From: Clonostachys chloroleuca | Lineage: Eukaryota > Ascomycota > Sordariomycetes > Hypocreales > Bionectriaceae | Direction: 5' to 3' | DNA length: 64,000 nt | NCBI GenBank assembly: GCA_037952775.1 | Contig: JBANAY010000004.1 | Coordinates: 1,736,001 to 1,800,000, forward strand | Part shown: piece after piece, positions 11,068 through 22,806 of the stretch | How the letters are laid out: every line of letters starts with the position of its first letter | Numbering within the stretch: position 1 is the stretch's first letter | Translations under genes and position numbers: made by a program | Notes under the pieces: generated by a model | Told to the model about the DNA's origin: nothing | The model's input: the letters and a program-made list of their open reading frames with translations, nothing else | Database searches by the model: none

Positions 11068-12832
11068 GATGACTCGGCGGGTTGGGAGGGAAGCCTTTCA
11101 CGATGGGCCGGTAGGTGGCCTCCCTCGGGAATGAGAAGGAGATTTCGAAGGGCCGCGGTGGTGTCTCGTTGTAATTTCCCCTTTCGGTCGAAGGGCGCCT
11201 TGGTGGGAGGGGGGCACACAGGAAGAAAATGAAGGTATCGTGAGATTGAGATTGTTGTGTCCCGGCGAGAGACCGGGCTATTAGGTGGTGGGTGAGACGC
11301 GTGCCCACTGCCCCGCGCTTCGGTGACCAGCCGCCGGTGAGGAACGCTTAATTAGGTACAGTGGGACAGCTACTAGCGGTTGGGCTACGAGCTAGCACAA
11401 GCATCAACATGGGTAACCTGGAATGGGCTGAGCTCTTGATGCTCACAGCTGAACAATAACACGACGGTCTGAGGGTACGCACTTGCGGTACGGAAGTACC
11501 TCCTTTGCATCTGGCCCTCCCAGATACGATTTGTTCTCAGATACACCAGCACCGCGGCGCAAATGCGGCCGATATCTGGATGGACGTTCCGGTGACACCA
11601 CGGCCAGAGCCGCAAATTGACACATAAGTCTATATAAGGTACATACTTATCTGCAGCTGGTACAGTATCCTGAGCTGGTGGTGGGTGAGTGACACACTAC
11701 CGACGTACTCTCCTAGGCCAAGTGGCAAGGGCTGATACAACATGTACCGTGAATCAAGATACGGAGCTGGAACCCCCACTCAGATGGGGGACCTACGAGT
11801 TGCGTCGGTAATTGGGGCGGATTCCGGGCTTATTTCGAATCTAGAAACAGGATATCTGTGGGTAATCAGCCCGAACAATGGTAGAATACTGAGCAAGGTA
11901 GGTAAGCAGGTATCTCTCAAAGGCACAGCTTCATTCATCTCACGTTATGTGTCATAGGTTACCTGCTAGCCGACTAGAGGAAAGAGTACAAATTCTGTCT
12001 GTCTCACTGCACCAACGAGCTTAACTTGCTGCCTGGAATGTCAATGCCTGCATGCCAGTCACTGCCGTATCATTTCTCGCTGCTTTTTCATTTCAATTTG
12101 ACTCTGCTCGGCCTGCGGCAGCCCGTGAACCGCGGTGGCTTTGTGCAACTCATTGTTTCGCCGCTGATCGGTGTCCTGGTGCAACTCGATCCCAGACAGC
12201 ACCAAGGTGTCCGCCATAGCCTATCAGCCTTTCTGTTCTCGGTCCATACATGTTACTCTCTCTCTTGGTGTTACCTGAGACTCCAATCGGTCGTAGATAG
12301 GGCATCCATGGGAAAAGGCTCGAGTAAATGGAAAGAGGAGCTGTGGTATCCTCACTATCGCCAATATCAATACTGGCCATCGTGCTGATTTCCACCGATT
12401 TTCTCAAAGGACGACCATTCCTCGAGCATGGCAAAAGAATCTCCGATCTCGTACAAAAAAGAGGAATATATCTTGGGGTCTTCACCCGCTTCGTCGGCCG
12501 ATGCCCACCACGCCCAAAGCCCCACGGAGAAATTGCTTATCGAGAACGCAAGCCATGACTCTCCGATCTAGGTGTGAGCTCGTCTGCGGGTAGCGCCTCC
12601 AGCGACGATCACCGGCGCAAAAATGGGGTAGCCATATGGGAGAATCTTGATGATGTTACTCGCCCTTGTCACGATGACTAAACTATACTGACTCTCCCTT
12701 GCGCGACTGAGACCTGAATCCACGGGCCAAGTCCCCAAGTTCTCTCGTGGCTTCTAACCCCAGACAGGGTCCCCATTATTTCGTCGCCATCATACATGCG
12801 GACACAAGTGGCAGGCGTTTATAATTAGATAT
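11068..12832. other. Intergenic, no gene recognised
   Basis: About 1.8 kb with the SPC19 promoter at its left edge. Several 70-120 codon open frames are present on both strands, none with recognisable motifs. A GGCAGGCAGGCAGGCAG microsatellite (10866-10882) lies just inside the neighbouring SPC19 intron. Confidence 0.35.
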
Positions 12833-12843
12833 CTATATAAAGG
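12833..12843 (+). promoter_or_regulatory. TATA box of the membrane-protein gene
   Basis: The sequence TATATAAAGGG lies about 115 bp upstream of the ATG at 12955, a fitting position for a fungal core promoter. An ATG at 12864 in another frame would be a short upstream ORF if transcribed. Confidence 0.5.
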
Positions 12844-12954
12844 GCCCAGATTTTCCTTCACCAATGTTCCACTTTCCTCTAGGTAGCCGCCGCCCAGTCC
12901 AAGGACGACGAAGCTATCGAGGCCTCTCGCCAGCATCCTCCAGGCACGGCAGAC

Positions 12955-13845
12955 ATGGCTACTGGACACATCGGTGGCTACTTGGCCCAGCAGCCATCAG
13001 ACCTCTCCGGCGTTGAAGACAGAGGTCTGCGGTTCACCAACGACGACTGGAACGGGAGTATTGCTAACGGAATACCCTTCACCCTGAAGTGGAACGAGAC
13101 GATTGATGGTGAAGATGGAGAATTGAAGCTGTATAACGTTTCTTATCCTCGAGGAGGAGGTGTATCGTTTGAGCTGGTCTCAAACCTCACAGGTGAGCCT
13201 CCCTTCGGCCAGTACCCGTTTGTGTATGGTTATTTCTAACGAAGGTGATAGGATCATTGGCCAACAAGTCATATGTTTGGACACCCAAGGGGCTGAATGG
13301 TAGTGACCTGTACGCTTTCTGGGTAACGAGGCAGCGAGCCCATGATGCGGAGTGGGCGGTCTCTCCACCATGGAAAATTTCGGACGTGAGTTTACTCTTT
13401 CGGGACTCATTACAGTTCTAAAAATGTGTGTATTGACAAAATGAAATAGGAGCCTCGTGGCTTCCACTGGTCGACCCCGGTCGGTGTCCCCATTGTTGTT
13501 ATTCTGGGAGTGTACTTTGTGTGCTTGATATCGTATCTTGCCTACCGCCGGCGCAGGAGGATCAAACGCGAAAGAGAACGCGATGGCAGCAATGAGCAGG
13601 CCGAGGCCCAGGATACCCCAGATGCTGAAAACGCTGACAGACATCCATCGGTCAGCTCCATCGCCACAGTGCAAACATTTACCCAGGACGATTCAATTTC
13701 AAAGAATGATAGCCCTATTGCATTGGCCGAATCACCAGTCAGTTACAGAAGCCATAGTTGCAGCTGCTCGAACCACGGGCAGGCACCCGCATTGCAGCTT
13801 TGGACAAACAGAGAAACAGACGATTCGATTGGGCAGGCAAGATAA
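12955..13845 (+). CDS. Single-pass membrane protein of unknown function
   Basis: I do not recognise a named family. Three exons (12955-13192, 13252-13385, 13450-13845) give 255 aa. The N-terminal part is extracellular-like, with several N-x-S/T sites (NGS, NET, NVS, NLT, NGS) and the phrase SYPRGGGVSFELVSNLTGSL. One TM helix follows at about residues 133-156 (VPIVVILGVYFVCLISYLAY), then a strongly basic stretch RRRRRIKRERER, which predicts a cytoplasmic tail rich in Ser/Thr. This is the layout of fungal cell-surface sensors or mid-size type I/III membrane proteins. No signal peptide is visible after the chosen ATG, although the frame stays open upstream to about 12885, where a CTCTAG acceptor could join an unseen 5' exon. 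Confidence 0.65.
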
Positions 13846-15180
13846 CGAGAATATCTCTATCGCACACTACTCATATCAATTTCTGGATGTATATCTCCTG
13901 GTGGAGATTACGTCCTTTACCCACGGGTATATTTATGTCAATACAAACTAATTGCCTATCCTAAGAAGCAACACATTGGTTGGCTCGGTCTTTCTTGAAG
14001 GCGAATCACTTTTAGATAGTATGCAACAAGTAAGTAACAGCTCAATATAACCAGATCTGACGAGAAAGGACTCATGATGAAAAATGACGATGTGGAGCTG
14101 AAAGTAGCTAGTGAATATACTGCACTGGGAGCTTTGATCAGTTCTTGGTGCTAAGATGTCGGAACCATCTGTAAGGCCGCACACATGGTCCACATCTTCA
14201 ATGCTCATGAGGCAGATGCCCCCCATGTTTGTACTTGCCTGAAAGGGAAGATAAAACTGACTTAGATGATCCATATGATTCAATCTTCTTTCACCTAGAT
14301 ATGGGAAGCTTTACAAATAAGTTTAGTGTTGCATCAACCCTCGGTGTTGAGCTGAGCTGGAATGCAAAGATGTTATGTAGATTGGTGTATTTTGTGCGCG
14401 CGCGTGGTCTCTGTTCTCCAGCATGCTTTACACTTTGAATCCTTCTTGTGTAACGTACCTGGGTCAATTATTCCACTTAACCTTCAGCTTACATTTCCAT
14501 ATCTTGAGAACACTGTACATGATGTTGCTTGACTCGGGTTCGGCCTCTGCTCCGGCGCCGGCCCCACAATTTTGGTTCCGGGTGATATTGCATCCCTTCC
14601 AACTCAACATTCATTCACCGAGGTCAAGCCTGAAAACAGCTTGTCGAATTGGAAATTTATACCAAGGCTATATAATTTGACAATCGTGCTGGTGGATTGA
14701 TAGTAATGGAAAGTAGCATTTGGTTAGCAAAATGTGGCTGGTGGCATATTGGTGGCCGAAAACACGCTATGTTCAGAACCAGGAAAAAAAACAATGTACT
14801 ACAACTGCAATTGAAATTCTTGGATATTTCGTCTACAGTTAGCTCCTGTTTATTTAGATCATGAGAAAGGGAGAGAGCTGCAGCCCGCAAAAGATTGCTC
14901 TGAGTGGTACACGTGACACAAGCGGTGTCGCCGGTATTCGGAGATAGGATTTCCCGGGCGCCAAGCTCCAACCCGCATCATTCGTCAGAGCACTTCTCGT
15001 AAGGCAGGAGCCTATTGCGTTGCCCTGCCTCATAGCATTAGTTAATCGATCCCAGCTCAAGAACCCCACGAACCCTCACGTATCCGTCGCCCAGCACCTT
15101 TGGCATTTCCTCACAACTTCACCCCTAAAGTTAACGCCAAATTAATATTTTCAAGTCGGCAAGCTCCTTCTACCGTCAAA
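13846..15180. other. Intergenic, no gene recognised
   Basis: About 1.3 kb between the membrane-protein gene and RPN5. AT-rich, with only short overlapping open frames. The right end holds the RPN5 promoter and leader. Confidence 0.4.
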
Positions 15181-16788
15181 ATGTCTGACGGAGCCTTGAA
15201 GCCCGAGAAGGACTTCTCGAAAGAGGTCGACCAGCAGCTTCCAGAAGCCGAGAAGCTTGCCACGGTGCGTCAACGGTGCCGGCATCCGACGAAATTGTGC
15301 CCGAGGCTAATTTAGCATGCAGAGCAATCTTCAGGGAGCCGTTGAGAAGCTTGCTGCTCTCGAAAAGCAGACTCGTCAAGTAAGTAATCGTCGGAGCGGG
15401 ACTGGAAGCGTCACTGACCCATTATTAGGCCTCCGATCTGGCATCGACCTCACGAATCCTCATCGCAATCGTTACACTATGCAAGAATGCGGGAGACTGG
15501 AGCTTGCTGAGCGAGCAGACTTTGCTCTTCTCCAAGAAGCACAGCCAGCTGAAGCAGGCCATCACCAAGATGGTACAGACCGTTATGGGCTTCCTCGACG
15601 ACACACCGGATCTCAAGACCAAGCTATCGGTTATTGAAACTTTAAGAACTGTCACTGAGGGAAAGATCTTTGTTGAAGTCGAGCGCGCCCGAGTTACCAA
15701 AATCTTGTCCGACATCAAGAAGCAACAAGGAGATGCTCAGGCTGCCACCGACATTCTCTGTGAGCTGCAGGTGGAGACCTTCGGTTCCATGTCCAGAAGA
15801 GAGAAGACGGAATTCATCCTTGCCCAGGTTGCTCTGTGCATCGAAGTCGGAGACTGGACCCAAGCCGGTATTCTTGGACGCAAGATCAGCACCCGGTACC
15901 TCTCTCGAAAGCCTAAGAAGACCGCCGAGCAGCTAGAGAAGGAACAGAAGGAAAGAGAAAAGAAGAAGGCTCGAGGTGAAGAGGTTGCAGAGGAGCAGGA
16001 AGATGACACAACCGACCTCAAGCTTCGCTATTACGAACAACAGATCCAGCTTGCAAAGCATGACAAGAAGTACCTGGATGTTTGCAAGCACTACCGACAG
16101 GTGTTGGATACGGAAGCTGTCGAGGAAGACCCCGCAAAGCTTCACCCTGTAAGAATCATGTTGATATGTTTCCACTTGACACTCGTTGACTAATGATCCA
16201 TGATAGGTCCTCCAAAGAATAATTTACTTCGCCATTCTGGCCCCTCATGATAACGAGCAACACGATCTCCTGCATCGAATTCACAAAGACACTCGAAATG
16301 CAAGCATTTCTCTTGATGCAGAGCTTCTGAAGTTGTTCACAGTCCACGAATTGATGCGGTGGCCCGAGGTTTCGAAGGAGTTTGGCCCTCATCTTTGCTC
16401 CACTGATGTCTTCGAGGCACGAGCAGGAAACGACGAGGAGGCACACCAGAGGTGGGAGGACCTCCGCAAGCGGGTTATTGAGCACAATGTACGTGTTGTA
16501 GCCAAGTACTACACAAGGATTCAGATGAAGCGTTTGACACAACTGCTTGATCTGACAGAAGATGAAACGGAGAAGTACATCAGCGAACTGGTGACATCCA
16601 AGACAGTCTACGCCAAGATTGATCGGCCAGCCCAGATTGTCAGCTTCGCCAAGCCACAAGACGCTGATGATATTCTGAACGAATGGAGTCACAACATGAA
16701 GAGTTTGTTGGGATTACTGGAGCGAATTGACCACCTCATCACCAAGGAGGAGATGATGGCACGAATCCAACCAGCAGGTTCAAAATAA
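15181..16788 (+). CDS. RPN5: 26S proteasome regulatory subunit Rpn5 (PSMD12)
   Basis: PCI-domain subunit of the 19S regulatory particle lid. Exons 15181-15264, 15323-15379, 15429-16148 and 16207-16788 give 480 aa. The N-terminal solenoid includes LQGAVEKLAALEKQTRQASD, then STSRILIAIVTLCKNAGDW. The middle has the characteristic QVETFGSMSRREKTEFILAQ. A charged insert with many Lys/Glu follows near residue 255. The C-terminal PCI part shows RVVAKYYTRIQMKRLTQLLD and ISELVTSKTVYAKIDRPAQI. Introns are small with normal signals. It converges on the FSH hydrolase gene, with 222 bp between stop codons. Confidence 0.97.
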
Positions 16789-17010
16789 ATTAATGGACTG
16801 GGTATCGGCAAGGGAGTTCGGCATTGGGAAGCCCCGGGTCAAATCAGAGGCTAGTGGCTGTACAAGGTAGAGGGTGCCTCCTATGATGAGGTTATTTGTA
16901 AAAGATAGATAGATGCCAGGCGCTTGGTCTAATCTTCTTTATATGCTGATCGTCCTCCTTCTATTTCTAAGTGTATTCTTTTGGTTTCTATTCGGTGTCC
17001 GTCTCTTCCA

Positions 17011-17966
17011 TCACAGCTCGGATTTGAGTTCGCGCTCACTATACTGCTTGATGAATCCCGCCAACGGGAGCGCCCACTCTTTCGATACCGGCACGTAATG
17101 ACCACCAGGATGTGTCACTACCAAGGGGCTCTCGCATCGGTCTATCAGAGCTTGGGTCCTACTTTCCTCAACGACGGTGTCCAAGCTTCCCAGATAATGC
17201 AGAGTTGGCGTCGTGATCTTAGGTTCGTAGCACCACTGAAGCTTGTCGACTGGGGCCCAGAATCCTGAATATGAAACGGCAAACTTCAGAGGCTGTCCAC
17301 CGTTTGCTTCTCGCAAATTTCTGGCCCACTCGCCCTCGGCGCCTTCCGGGGCCGTTCTGCCACTCTCGAGCGCAGCAGCAACGATACCAGTCACGGCACC
17401 GCCTTGGCTGAATCCGCAGACGGCGTCAACGCCGCCGGCCTCCTTGATTGCGTCGGCGACCGCGGCCATGCCCTCGTTGAAGTACCTGTACTCGCCCGTG
17501 GCATCGTTCTTGCGGAACCACGCCCAGGAGTCGATCTGCTCCTCCTGGCCCTCGGAACCCGGGGCCGGCTCGTAGCCCGGGATGTCCTGTGGCCTGAGGC
17601 GGTTGGGCGCCGTCGGGTAGAAGAACACCGGGAGGATGGAGATGGGACCCAGTGATTTGGTCAGGATCTTTTCCAGAGCGCGTGTCTTTGCACGGAAGAG
17701 AGGACCTGACTGTGTGTAGCCTGTTTGGACGTGTAAGCAGGATACATCTATAGTTTTTCTCTCATGTTGAGGAATTCAATGTAGGTCTTTTTTTGAAGGA
17801 AACGACGTTGGTGCAAAGCCTAATAGCTCTCCGACATATTCTCTATAGAACTGCATTTCGATTCCAAATCGTACTTACCGTGGAGCATGAGAACCTTGAC
17901 TTCTTTCTTTCCAGCCGGGGCTTTTGGCTTCGGCGCAGAGCCGTTTTGCTGGGGGGTCGTCGACAT
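17011..17966 (-). CDS. FSH-family serine hydrolase
   Basis: Alpha/beta hydrolase of the FSH1 (family of serine hydrolases) group; the natural substrate is not known. Exons 17966-17879 and 17720-17011 give 265 aa. The N-terminus has a Pro/Lys-rich stretch, then VKVLMLHGYTQSGPLFRAKT. The nucleophile Ser sits in VCGFSQGGAVTGIVAAALES. The likely acid is in LHYLGSLDTVVEES and the His in VVTHPGGHYVPVSKEW, completing the triad in the expected order. Splicing within LHG-YTQSG is clear, with a GTAAGT donor and AAACAG acceptor. Confidence 0.9.
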
Positions 17967-18714
17967 GGTAGTGAATGCGAAGCGTGGGGGAAAGCAAGCG
18001 ATACAAAACCTCGGGGTGATCTAAGATGGGAAAATGCAGACTTTACCAGAAGCATGGAGCAAATATACTATACAACGGAAATGGCTGTTGGTGAGTGGGA
18101 GAATGGCGCACTTGATGAGTGCGATAACGAAGTCGGCGTTCAAGTGTGAGTGAGCTTAGGTAATTGGGTAAATTTCTAGGCCGACAACGCAAGATATAGA
18201 CTACGAGCAGAGACAAGGGCTATATTCGCACCATCGACACCCCTCAGAACGTCATTAATGGTGCTGAAGAGCTTCTCTTAATACAGACCAGGCATCGGAT
18301 AATATTAATTGAGGGCTCATTGCCATCAAACAGGAGCGAAGGGCAGAACCGGCTCAAAGGAAGATCATCGGAGGGTGTGGGTAAACCCCAGTATCGCGCT
18401 CTGGCGGACATCGATCAATATGGCCGTTATGGGATAGATTGTGTTTTGAAATGTCGGCTGTTGGACGGCGGAGGCGAGATATCCGGCATATATCGCCTCA
18501 CATCACAAGGCCCCTGGAGCTTCCATCCTCGAACAAATGGAATATGTACGGTTTCGTCAAGCCGTCGCCACAGCAGGTCGATTGAGTTTCATCTGAAAGT
18601 CTATTGATACAAATCTTTGCCCAACCAAACAAGGCTGGGTGTCATCCTCGAGCTGCCTGGATTCCGTTGCTCGTTGTTTTGCATCTCCTCCTCGTCTCAA
18701 TTCATTGGACGACC
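17967..18714. other. Intergenic between two minus-strand genes
   Basis: Contains the promoter of the FSH hydrolase and the 3' UTR of the ATP synthase subunit gene. No coding signal seen. Confidence 0.4.
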
Positions 18715-19114
18715 TTAGTGCTTGAGCTTGGCGTTGGGGTTGCGGGGGTCGTTCTTCCACTCGTCGGCTATTATAACAATGTCAGTCCGGAGCTGCTACC
18801 AGGAGAGTTCGTCGCTGCTTACAGGCCAGCATCTTGTTGGTGAGGGAGTTGGCGCCGTAGGCGATAACCAGACCTAATGTAACCGTCAATATCCGTTGTC
18901 GAGGGCAAAAATCGCTTCTTCCTCCTAATGTAATTCCTAGAGCCGATTGACGAGCAATTGGCGCTTCGTGATCACGTACCGGCAGCGAAGAAGGGCCAGT
19001 AAGGCTTCACTGCTGAGGTGTCAGTTGCGAAAGCGCGGCAAAGTCAAGAGACAGGGGGGACGCACGGAAAGGAGCATTGAACTTCTTGAAGGGGGCGACA
19101 CCGGACCAAGACAT
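18715..19114 (-). CDS. ATP18: Mitochondrial ATP synthase subunit j (Atp18)
   Basis: Small membrane subunit of the F1Fo ATP synthase stator in the inner mitochondrial membrane. Four tiny exons (19114-19066, 19012-18980, 18873-18823, 18767-18715) give 61 aa. Spliced protein reads MSWSGVAPFKKFNAPFPVKP, then YWPFFAAGLVIAYGANSLTN, then the conserved tail DEWKNDPRNPNAKLKH. One TM helix covers about residues 22-38. All four junctions keep frame and use GTGCGT, GTACGT and GTAAGC donors. Confidence 0.92.
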
Positions 19115-19830
19115 GATGGCGAGATCGAGGGGTTGTTGGCTAAGAGGAATTGGTTGGGAGGGGATGATATCGACACTGGATGGTGGTGAAGCCTTCAAAA
19201 CGAGCCTTTTTCCAATCACGGCCAAGCTAGGAACGAGCTGCGAGTAGGTTGATCCGTAGCCGAGAAACCGGTAGTGGCCTGAGGCAGCTATCTACGGGAG
19301 ATCGCGGGACGCGTAAGAACATTATTCCGACCCCGCACTCTATCTACAGGTGGATAGCTATCTCCCTGAGCTCATCACCGTCATTGACAACAGACGTGTC
19401 AAAGTCGCCTTTATTCTTTACTTCCTCAAGATTGATGCCTCTTATCTGCCCGCAAAGTTCAAGTTTTGCGAGTCGCTCTGTTACTTCTATTCTATTTTAA
19501 TCTCAGATTGGCAAGGCAAACCCCATCCAAAGGACGTTATGTGTCTGAGGACGACTAGGCCCGACACACGAAACGATAGGGGCGAAAGAAGCGAGGCCTG
19601 AACTCCCTTGCGGAAAGTGTAATTTTCTCGGCCGTCATCAGTCTCATTGTTTCTGCTTCTTTTTCTACATCAATACTTGTCTGACAACACCACCCTGCTC
19701 AATATCTCAGAGGCTGGTACCGTGCTCACCCAAAGTCCCTCCTCCATAGATTCCATTTGGCCCGTGTTATTAGGCACCAGTGACTCCATCGAATTTCCAT
19801 AATTTGCATTAGCAGCTGTCCTTACAACAA
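19115..19830. other. Intergenic, ATP18 promoter and tRNA upstream region
   Basis: Holds the ATP18 promoter at its left end. Otherwise T-rich sequence without recognisable genes. Confidence 0.4.
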
Positions 19831-19845
19831 GCACCGGAAAGGTGC
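19831..19845 (+). repeat. Leader hairpin overlapping the tRNA start, copy 1
   Basis: GCACC-GGAAA-GGTGC is a perfect 5-bp stem with a 5-nt loop; its last two bases are the first bases of the mature tRNA. The same 15 nt precede copy 2. Confidence 0.6.
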
Positions 19846-19925
19846 CCGGTTAGCTCAATCGGTAGAGCGTGAGACTCTTACGAGTTCACATCTCAAGGTT
19901 GCGGGTTCGACCCCCGCATCGGGCT
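19844..19925 (+). tRNA. tRNA-Lys (anticodon CTT) with short intron, copy 1
   Basis: The acceptor stem GCCCGGT pairs with ATCGGGC. The D arm TAGCTCAATCGGTAGAGC and T arm GCGGGTTCGACCCCCGC are canonical A and B boxes. The anticodon stem TGAGA/TCTCA encloses CTCTTA, interrupted after position 37 by a 9-nt intron (CGAGTTCAC), so the anticodon is CTT (Lys). A T7 run at 19956-19962 is the likely Pol III terminator. Copy 2 on the other strand at 20807-20888 is identical over all 82 nt. Confidence 0.95.
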
Positions 19926-19962
19926 GTTCCTATAATATATGGATTGAGAAATCACTTTTTTT

Positions 19963-20770
19963 GCCTCATTTTCCTACTAATATTTTTGCATTCAATTTTG
20001 TTGCCAAAATGCTTGATTCAGCTTCAGATGCCCAGCAAACCTCTAGATGGAACAAGCGGATTAAGCTTGCGACATCGGATCATGGTGCTTGAGAGCCTCG
20101 CACTCGCCTGATTGGTGACATCACTGGAGTCGCGCCTTAGCTTACCAGGGAACTTGGTTGGCCTACCTCATTGATGCAGCTAAGCCAACACCACAACCAT
20201 AGCTTGGGCATTGTTAGTTCCTAATCCCTGCAACAACCAATATTGATAGGCACTGGGTGTCTACTAGCATTGAGGCGTTGATGATCTGTTCTCGAGCTAG
20301 GAATCGTCAGCTTCATGTAATGTTGGTGCCTACAAGTGTAGGACGGATTGGTATCAAAAGTATCTAAAGGAGACGATCAGGAGTATATCTCTTCCCATTA
20401 CTGCATGAAAGAAGCTGTGAAAGGTGAGCAAGAGAGCTCAGCATTATTGCCTTGCAATCCACTTAAGGAGTACTGTGGAGAGCTAAGCTGTTGCAAAGCT
20501 ACTACCAGCTGGGCTAGCAACTAGAGGAGACCAGTCCAAACCTTGTCATCAACAGTCTGGACCTGAACTAAGTCGACTCGACGCGGGGTACACGCTCAGA
20601 GTCTGCCGATTCCGCTCGTGTGACCCGTTTTCCTTGCCTTCGGCTGTATCATCTGACCATACGCCCAATAAGCTGAAGGCAAGTTGTCATTGGCAAAAGC
20701 AAATCCGGGGTTTCGCATAAGCCGTTGGCGTGAAGTGCGGGGAAGGCAGGAGAGGGGCTGGGCCACAAAA
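19963..20770. other. Spacer between the inverted tRNA-Lys copies
   Basis: About 810 bp with no open frame of note and no recognisable transposon. It could be the loop of an inverted duplication or an old insertion. Confidence 0.4.
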
Positions 20771-20806
20771 CGGCAAAAAATGATTCTCAATCCACATTAT
20801 AGGAAC

Positions 20807-20888
20807 AGCCCGATGCGGGGGTCGAACCCGCAACCTTGAGATGTGAACTCGTAAGAGTCTCACGCTCTACCGATTGAGCTAACCGGGC
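20807..20888 (-). tRNA. tRNA-Lys (anticodon CTT) with short intron, copy 2
   Basis: Exact inverted copy of the tRNA at 19844-19925, including the 9-nt intron. The 5' flank (hairpin GCACCGGAAAGGTGC at 20887-20901) and about 35 nt of the 3' flank (TGTTCCTATAAT...GGATTGAGAA) are also shared with small indels. A T6 run on the minus strand (20775-20780) is the probable terminator. Confidence 0.95.
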
Positions 20889-21281
20889 ACCTTTCCGGTG
20901 CAAGTTGGGAGCTCAGTCGCAATTTGCCTAGATACTGCCGTCCCCAGAAGCTTCCCCACAAGCCTACTGACCGGGGACAGTATTAAACTGACGTAGTTCC
21001 TCGGTAGCGACTTGGACCTTCCCTCTCCATCTCACGTCCTCCCTTGACCTCTGTGCCTCTTTTTAGATAGACAACTTCCCAATCCAGCTGCTCTCTGACT
21101 GCTCTGCTTACCGCGTTGCCGCCTGTTACCATCACTGCTACTCTGAAGGGTGGTACTACCACACTCATTCGGCTCAACCCAGGAAGGTGTCTCGTCTACG
21201 TCATCCCTCCCTCTCATCTGAGGGGGCAAGCTACCTCACCAAACACCAACAACAATAACAATCACCACCACCACGGCAATC
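20889..21281. other. Intergenic, NIPSNAP promoter and leader
   Basis: About 390 bp between the second tRNA and the NIPSNAP start. The last 40 nt are CA-rich (ACACCAACAACAATAACAAT), a typical fungal leader composition. No gene seen. Confidence 0.4.
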
Positions 21282-22418
21282 ATGCTGCGCCTAAACGTCG
21301 CCCGTGCCGCCGCTGCTGCTGCTCCCAGCTCCGGCGTCAGGGCTCTCAGCTCCACGGCGGCACGACGGTACAAGTCGCCGTCCATGGGCGACATCAACCC
21401 CTCCCGCGCGACCGTCGAGAAATTCAACCAGAAGCAGAAGGAATTCAGAGAGCAACTTTTTGAGGCACAGAAGGAACGGGATGCTCGTGCGTTGGCCCAG
21501 GACAACAAGACCCCCACTGCGTCGTCGGGTATTGCAGGTGCAAAGCCAGCTACTAATGCCGATGCAGGAGCCGCGGCTGAGTCGAGGGAGTCGGAGCCCG
21601 ATCGCAAGTCTGGCCCCTTGACCAACCTCATTTACGGAACAAAAGAAGGTCGCGAGCTAGAGGCCCAGCTCGAGGCCAGCTTTAGCCAGGTCCTTGCACG
21701 TGGCAAGTATGTCCACTCCATCGTGTTCCATGAGGTCAAACCAGACAAGGTATCCGAGTATGTTGATCTCGTCGGCCAATGGTACCCCAAAATGGCGAAC
21801 ATGCCATCCAACAAGGTCCATCTCGTCGGCAGCTGGCGTACTGAGGTCGGCGACTGCGACACTTTTAGTATGACACCTGCTAATCTTTCCCTTATCGTTG
21901 ATTATGCAAATTGATGCTAATTGCGCCTGGCAGTCCACATCTGGGAATACCAAAAGTACGAGGGTTACCACGACTCGCGATACTCCATGACCCACCACCC
22001 CGAGTTTGCCGAGTTCGAGCGCAAGCTCACGACTCTCATCAACTCCAAGAAGATCGACTTGATGCAGGAATTCTCATTCTGGCCTACGACACCCCCGCGC
22101 CAGCTTGGCGGAGTGTTCGAGCTCCGGTCATACACACTTCACCCAGGCAACCTGCTTGAGTGGGAGACTCATTGGAGACGCGGTCTCAATGCCCGACGGG
22201 AAGTGATGGAAGGTGTCGGCGCTTGGTTTGTCCAGATTGGAGACCTTAACACCGTCCACCACCTCTGGCAGTTTGCCAATCTGGAGGAGCGCCGCACTCG
22301 ACGTGAGAAGAGTTGGTCAATTGAGGGCTGGAGCGACACGGTTCACAAGACAGTGCCTCTCATTCAGGAGATGAAGTCCCGGATCCTCATCCCTATGCCC
22401 TGGTCTCCTGTCGCATGA
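21282..22418 (+). CDS. NIPSNAP family protein, mitochondrial
   Basis: NIPSNAP proteins are mitochondrial, with two ferredoxin-like NIPSNAP domains; the molecular role is not settled. Exons 21282-21867 and 21934-22418 give 356 aa. The N-terminus MLRLNVARAAAAAAPSSGVR is an Arg/Ala-rich presequence. Domain 1 starts at YVHSIVFHEVKPDKVSEYVD and domain 2 at GGVFELRSYTLHPGNLLEWE, each followed by the expected helix. The C-terminal block MKSRILIPMPWSPVA ends the protein as in animal NIPSNAPs. Splicing at DTF-IHIWEYQKYEGY is unambiguous. Confidence 0.93.
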
Positions 22419-22806
22419 GTGAAGCGATGTGCTTTCGGATATGCATTTTTTCTGTGTATGATGTACTGTTTTGTTCAGGTTCATTTCTGCTTTTATTTGC
22501 ATCAGGAACTCGCGGGCAGGGGAAGCAAAGGACACGAGGAGCACCGTGGAGACAAGCTCGGGAGAGATAGCATGGGACAGATAGCTCCTACGTATTAGCA
22601 TGAACAGAGAGGATTCGCCCATGATGGGACCCGGAGTGGGACGCCGTTATTAAGTGTTTGCCCCGCCAAGCGTATCTCCGTCAAACCAGTGCAATCTACA
22701 ACGGCACGAGGTTTCTTAAGAAATGCAAAGTCAAATTCATATGCTATATAGTTCTGCCTTGCGCCAATGTATATTCCCAATAAATAGTGTTGTGCCCAAC
22801 CAATAA
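22419..22806. other. Intergenic, convergent 3' ends of NIPSNAP and RAV2
   Basis: About 390 bp holding both 3' UTRs. No gene seen. Confidence 0.4.

Noticed and set aside
12864..12954. Start of the single-pass membrane protein at the ATG 12864
   Set aside because: It is in a different frame and stops without joining the conserved part.
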